From assembly GCA_913056425.1 (NCBI GenBank), contig CAJXLR010000125.1, positions 1 to 5,892 of the forward strand: DNA of 5,892 nt, written 5' to 3'. Position numbers and translations under genes: made by a program. The notes beneath the pieces are model-generated. The model was not told the DNA's origin and ran no database searches. It was given only the letters and a program-made list of their open reading frames with translations. Source of the stretch: an uncultured Bacteroidota bacterium (GTDB taxonomy: Bacteria; Bacteroidota; Bacteroidia; NS11-12g; UBA9320). Below are positions 1 through 5,892 of the stretch, one piece after another. Within the stretch, counting starts at the first letter, position 1. The number at the start of each line of letters is the position of its first letter.

Positions 1-2
1 CA

Positions 3-194
3 ATGTATGGGCTAACCTTTGAATTGACCGGTCCAAGCGCTACACCGTTCAATTTTTACCTCACCGATGAAAAGGAGCACTTCTTACGCGGGTCATTCTA
101 CTTTGATAATCACACAAAAACTGACTCTGTAGCTCCAGTGTATGAATTCTTAAAACAAGATGTGATGCACTTGATTGAGACAGTGCGGTGGTAG
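3..194 (+). CDS. gldD: Gliding motility lipoprotein GldD, C-terminal part (partial at window edge)
   Basis: This is the last 63 residues of a protein whose start lies left of the window; the ATG at position 3 is almost certainly an internal methionine. The residues include FYLTDEKEHFLRG, followed by SFYF, then DSVAPVYEFLKQDVMHLIETV and a final W. As I recall the family, this is the conserved C-terminus of GldD (ASxxQFYLTD, HFLRGxLYF, DSxAPV, DIxHLxETxxW). GldD is a lipoprotein of roughly 190 residues found in gliding Bacteroidota, is needed for gliding motility, and is linked to the type IX secretion machinery. The lipobox cysteine and N-terminal domain are outside the window, so lipidation cannot be checked. 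The gene ends 3 bp before the convergent stop of the M23 peptidase gene, and no terminator hairpin is visible between them. Assignment rests on motif memory, not on an alignment. Confidence 0.75.
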   Translation: MYGLTFELTGPSATPFNFYLTDEKEHFLRGSFYFDNHTKTDSVAPVYEFLKQDVMHLIETVRW

Positions 195-197
195 GAT

Positions 198-1133
198 TTA
201 CCTAACACGAAGTGTCCGACCAATCCTCAGCGTAGTACTTCTGCTGATTCCGTTTAGTCTACACAGTCGGTCTATAGATGTTCCATAGCGTTTGGCAATC
301 CTCCATAGTGAATCCCCACTTCTCACACGATAATACATGGTTGAATTTGGGTTAGGAGCACCGGATTTATACTTAGCCGTATACTTAAAATCCTTAATAT
401 CAAGGCTTACCGTATCTGACTTTAGTTTATGATCCGTGAACGAGATAATCTTATTCGGGTTGATTTGGCATCCTCGGTAGAGCACCTCAAAGTGAAGGTG
501 ACTTCCAGTGGATCGACCGGTATTGCCACCAAGGCCAATAACCTCACCGGCTTTTACTGTTTGATTTGGTATTACTAATCGTTTAGACAAGTGGCCATAT
601 AAGGTTTCTAGGCCATTGTAGTGACGAATCACCACATAGTGACCGAACCCACCATAGTTGTATTTAGCTATTCGTATAACTCCATCAAAGGCTGCATAGA
701 CACTATCTCCGGTTTGCAAATCGATATCGATTCCTTTGTGCATTCGATACCTTCTCCAACCAAAATTACTGGTTATGGGCCCTGAACAAGGATGAACGTA
801 ATCACAAGAGGTTTCAACCAGTTGCAAATTCACATCAACCGTGTCAGTAGGTTGAACTTTTGGCATGTCCAAATGCAGTGAATCCCAGGAGTAATCATAC
901 ATATCCTGACATGGAATCAGCGCAGTATCAAACAGGATGGCATCTACCATCTTAACCGCTTCTCCCTCTCCCTCAGTCTTGGCTATCGCCGTCTCTGTTT
1001 TTTGAGTTTGGGCGGAATCGATATGCATCAATGGAGTGTTAAACGCACGATTTGGCTCTATAGAGGCCAGAGGTTGACTCAAAGCTGCGGTAGCCCCGAA
1101 TACCAATGATGATATGATGAATAGCGATTTCAA
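198..1133 (-). CDS. Secreted M23-family metallopeptidase with C-terminal LysM domain (peptidoglycan hydrolase)
   Basis: This is a 311-residue exported cell-wall enzyme. Residues 1-20 (MKSLFIISSLVFGATAALSQ) form a signal peptide with a lysine, a hydrophobic core and small residues before a likely cleavage site. Residues 21-110 are a low-complexity and unassigned linker. The M23 (LytM-like) domain spans about 112-230: the zinc-binding HxxxD is H132/D136 (MHKGIDID), H181 lies in YGHLS, and the HxH motif is H212/H214 (SHLHFE). All expected metal and catalytic positions are present, so it is predicted active as a peptidoglycan endopeptidase rather than a degenerate EnvC/NlpD-type activator. A LysM domain at 267-310 (YRVRSGDSLWRIAKRYGTS) should bind glycan strands. 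The start is TTG at 1133; no ATG exists between it and the upstream in-frame TAG, and the next ATG (residue 62) would remove the signal peptide. The TTG overlaps the ribF stop as TTGA, which suggests translational coupling. The exact peptide bond cut cannot be told from sequence. Confidence 0.92.
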   Translation of the reverse strand: MKSLFIISSLVFGATAALSQPLASIEPNRAFNTPLMHIDSAQTQKTETAIAKTEGEGEAVKMVDAILFDTALIPCQDMYDYSWDSLHLDMPKVQPTDTVDVNLQLVETSCDYVHPCSGPITSNFGWRRYRMHKGIDIDLQTGDSVYAAFDGVIRIAKYNYGGFGHYVVIRHYNGLETLYGHLSKRLVIPNQTVKAGEVIGLGGNTGRSTGSHLHFEVLYRGCQINPNKIISFTDHKLKSDTVSLDIKDFKYTAKYKSGAPNPNSTMYYRVRSGDSLWRIAKRYGTSIDRLCRLNGISRSTTLRIGRTLRVR

Positions 1134-2059
1134 GGTTGCAAATAACGTCTAATTTCTTGTTCGTCTTTTTTTAATTGCTCTACTAGTAACGTAGAATTCT
1201 CAAATTTATGTTCATCCCTCCACCTCTTCCTAAATAAGATTTCTACGTCGCGTCCATAAATGTTGTCACTAAAGTCGAACAAATGCACTTCAATCGCTCG
1301 CTCATTTCGCTGGAATGTCGGGCGATTCCCGATGTTCAACATACCATTTAAGACTTTGCCGTCGAGTACCGTTTGGACAGCATATACGCCTTCTTTGGGA
1401 ATCAGCTTGTACGCATCCTTCAGGTCGATGTTTGCCGTAGGGAAACCAATGGTTGTCCCGACTTTGTTCCCATCTACCACGGTACCACACATGGAGAACG
1501 TCCTACCGAGCAGATTGTTCGCCAACTCCAAATCGCCTGATAACAAGGCTTTCCGTATCTGTGAGGAGCTCACCTTACAGTCGTCGATGTCTTGCTCGGG
1601 AATTTGTTCTACCTCGTATCCAAACTCCATTGAATACTTTGTGATTTCGTTAATGGAACCCTCTCGATTTTTCCCGAACCTATGATCATACCCAATAATT
1701 AAGGTTGATACAGAAAGTGATTCACTAAGTATCTCTTTGATGTATTGATATGGGGATAATCGACTTAATTCCTTTGTAAAGGGCTGAATAATAAGATAGT
1801 CCAAACCAAGTTCTTCCAGAATTGAAGCTTTTTCGGAAATCGTTGTGATAAGCTTAAGCTGGTTATCATCTGGATAAAGTACCAATCTGGGGTGCGGGTA
1901 AAACGTAAGTAATACAGAAACTCCATCCCGGCTCTTAGCCTTTTTAATTACTGTTTCCAGAATCTTACGATGTCCATGATGCACACCGTCGAAAGTCCCT
2001 TGTGTGAGAATTACCGGGCCGGAAGGTTTGAAGTCTTTGAGATCTTTAATTATCTCCAT
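1130..2059 (-). CDS. ribF: Bifunctional riboflavin kinase / FMN adenylyltransferase
   Basis: This cytosolic enzyme phosphorylates riboflavin to FMN and adenylates FMN to FAD. It is 309 residues long, the normal size for bacterial RibF. The N-terminal nucleotidyltransferase domain (about 14-180) carries TQGTFDGVHHGH at 19-30 (the GxFDGxHxGH motif), GYDHRFGKNREG at 123-134, and SSSQIRKAL at 164-172. The C-terminal riboflavin kinase domain (about 183-308) carries IGFPTANI at 204-211 with the Mg/ATP-binding Thr208 and Asn210, EGVYAV at 223-228, NIGNRPTF at 242-249, and the probable catalytic Glu257 in IEVHLFDF. One oddity: the GRxxGFPTAN consensus reads GTTIGFPTAN here, with Thr202 in place of the usual Arg. 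The gene starts with ATG 26 bp after truB and its TGA overlaps the downstream peptidase start, so all three probably share a transcript. No clear Shine-Dalgarno sequence and no FMN riboswitch are visible upstream. Confidence 0.97.
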   Translation of the reverse strand: MEIIKDLKDFKPSGPVILTQGTFDGVHHGHRKILETVIKKAKSRDGVSVLLTFYPHPRLVLYPDDNQLKLITTISEKASILEELGLDYLIIQPFTKELSRLSPYQYIKEILSESLSVSTLIIGYDHRFGKNREGSINEITKYSMEFGYEVEQIPEQDIDDCKVSSSQIRKALLSGDLELANNLLGRTFSMCGTVVDGNKVGTTIGFPTANIDLKDAYKLIPKEGVYAVQTVLDGKVLNGMLNIGNRPTFQRNERAIEVHLFDFSDNIYGRDVEILFRKRWRDEHKFENSTLLVEQLKKDEQEIRRYLQP

Positions 2060-2085
2060 GCTTGTTTCACGGGACGGCGAATATA

Positions 2086-2766
2086 CTAAGCCTCTTTTAA
2101 TGTCTTAACCATTTGCTCAAATCGCTCAATTGTATACGCGTCATCTATCTGATGTTCTCCAATTCGAGTGCGCCGTAACGACGTTAAGTACGCTCCACAA
2201 CCCAGCATTTCACCAAGATCTCTGGCGATACTTCTGATATAAGTTCCCTTACTGCAAACGATACGAAAATCCAGTTGAGGTGGATTATAATCAGTTATTT
2301 CAAATTCGGATATCGTCACTTGTTTCGGTTCAATCTTAACTTCTTCCCCTTTTCGTGCCTTTTCGTATGCTCTCTCGCCCTTGATTTTGACTGCCGAAAA
2401 AATTGGAGGTCGCTGCATCACATCACCCAAAAGGTTTTCCTGTATGACAGAATTGATCTGGTCCAAACTAATTTCTTCGAAATCTTTGAAGTTTTCTTCT
2501 TCGGTCTCACGATCGTATGAGGGTGTAGTACACCCTAGCTTGAAACTTCCGGTGTACTCTTTCTCTTGCCCTTGAATGTTTTGAATCAACTTGGTGTGCT
2601 TACCTGTACACAGAATCAATAAACCGGTTGCCAGTGGATCTAACGTACCGGCGTGACCGACTTTTTTTGCTTTAGTCAGATACCGAACTTTCTTAACCAC
2701 TTGAAATGAAGTCCATTCCAGGGGCTTATCGATACATATGGTAAAGCCTTCATTAAAATTGATCAT
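2086..2766 (-). CDS. truB: tRNA pseudouridine(55) synthase TruB
   Basis: TruB isomerises uridine 55 to pseudouridine in the T-loop of tRNAs. The catalytic motif GHAGTLDPLATG lies at 37-48, with the nucleophile Asp43. Other family blocks are KEYTG at 69-73 (active-site Tyr71), RPPIFSAVKIKGERAYEKAR at 119-138, and CSKGTYIRSIARDLG at 171-185. At 226 residues it is much shorter than E. coli TruB (about 314). It ends soon after the catalytic domain and lacks the C-terminal PUA-like extension; such short forms are usual in Bacteroidota as far as I recall. The ATG start at 2766 sits 5 bases after a TTTG element, so the transcript may be leaderless or nearly so. It is the first gene of the leftward truB-ribF-M23 set and is divergent from fni. 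Confidence 0.97.
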   Translation of the reverse strand: MINFNEGFTICIDKPLEWTSFQVVKKVRYLTKAKKVGHAGTLDPLATGLLILCTGKHTKLIQNIQGQEKEYTGSFKLGCTTPSYDRETEEENFKDFEEISLDQINSVIQENLLGDVMQRPPIFSAVKIKGERAYEKARKGEEVKIEPKQVTISEFEITDYNPPQLDFRIVCSKGTYIRSIARDLGEMLGCGAYLTSLRRTRIGEHQIDDAYTIERFEQMVKTLKEA

Positions 2767-2771
2767 GGGCG

Positions 2772-2779
2772 CAAAGTAA
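2772..2779 (-). promoter_or_regulatory. Possible Bacteroidota-type -7 element for truB
   Basis: Reading leftward, the bases before the truB ATG are TTTTACTTTGCGCCC. TTACTTTG is one mismatch from the Bacteroidota -7 consensus TAnnTTTG; alternatively TACTTTG is the consensus with one spacer base missing. Only five bases separate the element from the ATG, so transcription would begin at or close to the start codon. No convincing TTG-type -33 element is seen at normal spacing. This is a motif match only; moderate to low confidence. Confidence 0.35.
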
Positions 2780-2846
2780 AACTAATTGCTTTAGGGATTG
2801 TTCTAGAGGCGTACTTAATGTCAGGCGGTTTGGTCTTTAAAAATCT

Positions 2847-2854
2847 TACCTTTG
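2847..2854 (+). promoter_or_regulatory. Candidate TAnnTTTG -7 promoter element for the fni-HMG-CoA reductase operon
   Basis: TACCTTTG is a perfect match to the Bacteroidota -7 consensus TAnnTTTG. It ends 12 bases before the ATG at 2867, which would give a 5' leader of only a few bases. A TTTG at 2829-2832 lies 14 bases upstream, closer than the usual spacing of about 19-20 for a -33 element, so the -33 match is weak. The element includes the TTG at 2852-2854 that could be misread as the fni start codon. Confidence 0.45.
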
Positions 2855-2866
2855 GCGCGGCATCAG

Positions 2867-3862
2867 ATGAGAGAAGAAACATCAAAACGGAAAGCTCACC
2901 ACATCGATTTGGCTTTCGAATCACAGGTTAAAGGCACCGACACAAGATTCAATTATGAACCCTTGTTGTCCGAACATCCTAGTGATCTGGATACAACTGT
3001 GAACTTTCTAGGGAAAATCATGAGGTTTCCACTATGGATTTCATCCATGACCGGGGGAACGGAAAAAGCAGGTTTCATCAACCATAATCTAGCTAAAGCA
3101 GCTCACAAATACGGTCTGGGAATGGGACTCGGTTCGTGTCGGATTATTTTGGATGACCACACCTACTTGCCTGATTTTCAAATGCGTAAAGATTTAGGTA
3201 ATCAACCGTTTTATGCTAACCTGGGTATCGCGCAACTCGAAGAACTTCTTGAGGCAAACCAGTCCTCGAAAATCAAGCAACTTATTGAGAAGACTGAGAC
3301 GGATGGTTTAATCATTCACGTGAATCCTATGCAAGAATGGTTGCAACCTGAGGGAGACCGTTTCAAACAAGCTCCCTTACAAACGATTCAGCAGGTTAGG
3401 GATTTATTTGAAGGGAAAATCATTGTAAAGGAAGTTGGTCAAGGAATGGGTCCAAAAAGTCTTAAAGCATTGATGGAAATGGATGTCGATGCAATTGACT
3501 TCGGTGCACACGGTGGTACAAACTTCGCCATGCTCGAACTACTGCGAGACGATGAAGAAATGATGGCTCAATTTGAAAATCTCACATATGTTGGGCACGA
3601 TGCCACTGAAATGGTGGACCTGTGTAACGATTTAATGGATACAGAATCCTCGAATCCAATGATTATTGTGTCCGGCGGAGTATCAAGCTTTTTAGACGGA
3701 TATTACTATATCAATAAAATAAAAACTCCGGCCGTATACGGCCAAGCCTCTGCACTACTTAAACGTGCTGCAGTGAGCTTCGAGTTACTCGATGACTACA
3801 TATCAAGAGAAATAGAAGGCTATAAGTTAGCCAGTTCATATCTAACAATCAAAAACGCATGA
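2867..3862 (+). CDS. fni: Type 2 isopentenyl-diphosphate delta-isomerase (FMN-dependent)
   Basis: Fni interconverts isopentenyl and dimethylallyl diphosphate using reduced FMN, giving both building blocks for isoprenoids. I choose the ATG at 2867 (331 residues), because the TTG 15 bases upstream lies inside a likely promoter element and the family normally begins just before the RKxxHI block, here KRKAHHIDLAF. Visible blocks, numbered from the ATG: SSMTGGT at 59-65, GLGSCR at 87-92, HVNPMQEWLQPEGDR at 151-165 (with the conserved catalytic Gln156 and the neighbouring acidic Glu157), VKEVGQG at 187-193, GAHGGTNFA at 213-221, and SGGVSSFLDGYY near 260-271, in the FMN-phosphate region. GSCR replaces the widespread GSQR, and the C-terminal SGG block is divergent; I believe this is typical of the Bacteroidota branch. 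The stop overlaps the HMG-CoA reductase start by 4 bp (ATGA), placing both in one mevalonate-pathway operon. Confidence 0.94.
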   Translation: MREETSKRKAHHIDLAFESQVKGTDTRFNYEPLLSEHPSDLDTTVNFLGKIMRFPLWISSMTGGTEKAGFINHNLAKAAHKYGLGMGLGSCRIILDDHTYLPDFQMRKDLGNQPFYANLGIAQLEELLEANQSSKIKQLIEKTETDGLIIHVNPMQEWLQPEGDRFKQAPLQTIQQVRDLFEGKIIVKEVGQGMGPKSLKALMEMDVDAIDFGAHGGTNFAMLELLRDDEEMMAQFENLTYVGHDATEMVDLCNDLMDTESSNPMIIVSGGVSSFLDGYYYINKIKTPAVYGQASALLKRAAVSFELLDDYISREIEGYKLASSYLTIKNA

Positions 3863-5217
3863 CGGTAAAGCCCATAAAAGGTTTCAGTAAACTGAGCAAG
3901 GAAGCCAAAACGGAATGGCTTATTGACAACTACTTCGATAATCCAGAAGAATCGTTGGCACTTCTTAAGTCGTATTGGCACGCAGATTCAAAAATTCAGA
4001 AGCTGCACGACGAGTTTATTGAGAATACGCTAACCAATTACTACATGCCTTTTGGGGTGGCGCCTAACTTCTTGATTAACAGGAAGATGTATTGCCTACC
4101 CATGGCCATTGAAGAAAGTTCTGTGGTAGCAGCTATGGCGAAAGCGGGCTCATTCTGGTTAGAACGCGGAGGTTTCAAGGCCGAAGTGATTGCTACAAAA
4201 AAAATTGGGCACGTACATTTCGTATGGCGAGGAAAAGAATTTGCTAAACTTCAAGCTTTCTTTGATAGAATTCGCGACAACTTTTTTGAAGAAACTGCGG
4301 ATATAACACGCAACATGCGAGCTCGAGGGGGAGGAATACTCGACATTGAGTTGATTGATCGATCGGATTTAGAACCGAACTACTATCAGCTAAAGGGGAC
4401 GTTTGATACGCGAGATTCCATGGGTGCCAACTTCATCAACACGATATTAGAGAAGTGGTCCAACATCTGGGAGAAATATATCGCAACCGCTGAAGAGTTG
4501 GAGGAAGAAGATCGCAAGTCGGAAACCATCATGTGTATTCTGAGTAATTTCACTCCTGAGTGTATCGTTCGCGCGGAGGTCTCCTGCCCTATCGATCGCC
4601 TTACCGAAGGCACGGATATTGACCCAGAGCGATTTGCAGAAAACTTTGTACGAGCAGTACATGTAGCTCGAATCGAGCCATACAGAGCGGTTACGCACAA
4701 CAAGGGAATTATGAATGGTGTAGATGCCATTGTGATTGCCACAGGGAATGATTTTAGGGCAATTGAAGCGTGTGCTCATGCCTACGCCGCCCGTGATGGC
4801 CAGTATCGCAGTTTGTCTGATGTATCCGTTGAAAACGGCGAGTTCAAATTCTGGATAGAGCTGCCATTAGCCTTGGGAACGGTTGGTGGAATTACAAAGC
4901 TCCACCCAATGGTAAAGTTTGCCATGCAGTTGCTAGGCAAACCAAGTGCTCCGGAACTCATGCAAATTATCGCGGTGGCCGGATTGGCACAGAATTTCTC
5001 TGCATTGAGATCGCTTACAACCACCGGTATTCAGAAAGGACACATGAAAATGCACCTATTGAATATTCTAAATCAGTTTGAAGCAACCGAGAAAGAGAAG
5101 GCTATCATAGTTGACAGCTTTAAAAACAGAATACCAAGCTATCAGTTAGCGTTGGAAGAATTCTGTAGAGTTCGAGGTATTGCGGTAGACGAGTTTGTTA
5201 AACACCAAGAGCAGTAA
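3859..5217 (+). CDS. mvaA: Hydroxymethylglutaryl-CoA reductase, class II
   Basis: This enzyme interconverts HMG-CoA and mevalonate with a nicotinamide cofactor. At 452 residues it is slightly longer than the Pseudomonas mevalonii enzyme (428). The N-terminus shows GFSKLSKEAK (8-17), then ENTLTNYYMPFGVAPNFLI (55-73) and MAIEESSVVAA (82-92), which holds the catalytic Glu at 85 or 86. RGGGILDIELID (156-167) and RDSMGANFINT (185-195) mark the cofactor domain; the usual DAMGAN reads DSMGAN. NKGIMNGVDAIVIATGNDFR (281-300) holds catalytic Lys282 and Asp298, and GHMKMH (394-399) holds catalytic His395, so the active site looks complete. The family is often labelled 'degradative', but pairing with fni and the phylum's use of the mevalonate pathway argue for a biosynthetic role. 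The ATG overlaps the fni stop. The 3' end overlaps the convergent FTCD gene by 20 bp. Confidence 0.95.
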   Translation: MTVKPIKGFSKLSKEAKTEWLIDNYFDNPEESLALLKSYWHADSKIQKLHDEFIENTLTNYYMPFGVAPNFLINRKMYCLPMAIEESSVVAAMAKAGSFWLERGGFKAEVIATKKIGHVHFVWRGKEFAKLQAFFDRIRDNFFEETADITRNMRARGGGILDIELIDRSDLEPNYYQLKGTFDTRDSMGANFINTILEKWSNIWEKYIATAEELEEEDRKSETIMCILSNFTPECIVRAEVSCPIDRLTEGTDIDPERFAENFVRAVHVARIEPYRAVTHNKGIMNGVDAIVIATGNDFRAIEACAHAYAARDGQYRSLSDVSVENGEFKFWIELPLALGTVGGITKLHPMVKFAMQLLGKPSAPELMQIIAVAGLAQNFSALRSLTTTGIQKGHMKMHLLNILNQFEATEKEKAIIVDSFKNRIPSYQLALEEFCRVRGIAVDEFVKHQEQ

Positions 5218-5892
5218 AGACGTTCTTACGAATCGCTGCGCTTTTTTGAGTAGATAATTCGATTAACTCCAAAGCCCGAGCCTTCATACTTTCTGCGACC
5301 TCCTTGGTTGCCAAATCCTTGGCATTTACTAAAACATTCATTCCGGCACCTTGAATGGCTGCGTGTACACATAGACCTCCTACACCTGCATCTGTAATAG
5401 AACTTTTGTTCCCATGCTCTACCATGTATTCTATGGTTTCATAAGCATTAAACGCTGTTTCCATAACACTTAAAGGAACTTCTGTGGCATAAATCGACGC
5501 AGCTTCGATTGCTTCTTTTCGTGCCTTCTTTTCTTCATCGGTATCTTTTGGCATCCGGATCGCGTCTATAATTCCATTAAACGATCTCGTGTCCTCATCC
5601 ACATAAAACAAAAGCTTATCCTTGATTTGTTGAGCTTTTACAGCTTGTTCAGAAAATTCTTCAATTCGTTCTTCCCAACCACGCTTGTTTGCGCTAAGAT
5701 TAGCTACCATAGCAGACAATGAAGCACCCAGACTACCTACATAGGCAGATATACTTCCGCCACCCGGTGCCATACTTTCTGACGCTGTTTCATTGGCTAA
5801 TGCGACGCAAGTCATATCAACCAACCTGGTGTCTTCAGCGTTTTTTAGCGCATATTCGATAATCTTCTTTTGTGGATCAAATGGGCCCAGCT
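5198..5892 (-). CDS. ftcD: Formimidoyltransferase-cyclodeaminase, C-terminal cyclodeaminase part (partial at window edge)
   Basis: The reading frame is open to the right edge, so the gene is 5'-truncated by the window. The codon at 5822-5824 is an internal TTG (Leu), not a start: the frame continues upstream as GPFDPQKKIIEYAL, NAEDTR, then LVDMTCVALANETASES. That first block resembles the end of a glutamate formimidoyltransferase domain and the linker in fused FTCD enzymes. The cyclodeaminase domain shows APGGGSISAYVGSLGA, a VDEDTRSFN block, and DAGVGGLCVHAAIQGAGMNV. The bifunctional enzyme moves the formimino group of formiminoglutamate to tetrahydrofolate, then releases ammonia to give 5,10-methenyl-tetrahydrofolate at the end of histidine breakdown. 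It ends with TAA at 5198, inside the tail of the HMG-CoA reductase gene. A stand-alone cyclodeaminase (FchA-like) is less likely given the upstream continuation. Confidence 0.92.
   Translation of the reverse strand, partial: LGPFDPQKKIIEYALKNAEDTRLVDMTCVALANETASESMAPGGGSISAYVGSLGASLSAMVANLSANKRGWEERIEEFSEQAVKAQQIKDKLLFYVDEDTRSFNGIIDAIRMPKDTDEEKKARKEAIEAASIYATEVPLSVMETAFNAYETIEYMVEHGNKSSITDAGVGGLCVHAAIQGAGMNVLVNAKDLATKEVAESMKARALELIELSTQKSAAIRKNVFTALGV

Noticed and set aside
191..206. Small TAGG-ATTTA-CCTA hairpin between gldD and the M23 gene
   Set aside because: A 4-bp stem without a T tract; likely chance, and it overlaps both stop codons.
1260..1685. 141-residue open frame on the + strand within ribF
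   Set aside because: It is fully antisense to a clear ribF and has no recognisable motif or promoter; a shadow frame.
2060..2085. Regulatory element or promoter between truB and ribF
   Set aside because: Only 26 bp, no TAnnTTTG element, hairpin or FMN riboswitch pattern; most likely a plain intercistronic gap.
4386..5024. Open frames of 80-118 residues on the minus strand within the HMG-CoA reductase gene
   Set aside because: They lie opposite conserved catalytic segments, have no family motifs, and overlap each other in different frames.
5211..5247. Possible terminator: GCAG/CTGC and GTAA/TTAC pairings followed by six T at 5242-5247
   Set aside because: The stems are only 4 bp each with large interior loops, and the T run is inside the FTCD coding sequence; too weak to call.
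1..5892. Mobile element, phage, CRISPR, tRNA or defence system
   Set aside because: No transposase or integrase motifs, direct-repeat arrays, tRNA-like cloverleaf or toxin-antitoxin pair; every long frame is a conserved housekeeping, lipid-precursor, cell-wall or motility gene.

Overview
The window looks like chromosomal DNA from a member of the Bacteroidota, probably a flavobacterium-like lineage. The evidence is a GldD-type gliding-motility protein tail, a mevalonate-pathway gene pair (type 2 isopentenyl-diphosphate isomerase and class II HMG-CoA reductase), a TruB without the C-terminal extension of the E. coli enzyme, start codons without clear Shine-Dalgarno sequences, and TAnnTTTG-like promoter elements beside two start codons. 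By eye the base composition is moderate to low in G+C and even across the window. There are no RNA genes, mobile elements, CRISPR arrays or long repeats.

Layout. At the left edge is the C-terminal end of gldD (+). Converging on it, with a 3-bp gap, is a leftward gene set read truB, then ribF, then a secreted M23/LysM peptidoglycan hydrolase gene. A short divergent intergenic region (about 2767-2866) separates truB from a rightward pair: fni, followed with a 4-bp ATGA overlap by the HMG-CoA reductase gene. The HMG-CoA reductase gene runs 20 bp tail-to-tail into a leftward formimidoyltransferase-cyclodeaminase gene, which is cut by the right edge. Coding density is very high; no gene-free stretch exceeds about 100 bases.

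How the genes fit together. TruB (tRNA U55 pseudouridylation) and RibF (FMN and FAD synthesis) are a common bacterial neighbour pair. The M23/LysM protein acts on the cell wall and appears to share their transcript through translational coupling at an unusual TTG start. HMG-CoA reductase makes mevalonate, and Fni interconverts IPP and DMAPP at the end of the same pathway; the kinases and decarboxylase between them are not in the window. Fni needs FMN, which the divergently encoded RibF makes, but a regulatory link is only inference. The FTCD gene belongs to histidine degradation and one-carbon metabolism and has no evident link to its neighbours.

I see ordinary housekeeping and lipid-precursor genes rather than a new biological system. 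The points worth a second look are start-site choices, near-leaderless promoter geometry, tight gene overlaps and a few substitutions in family motifs.
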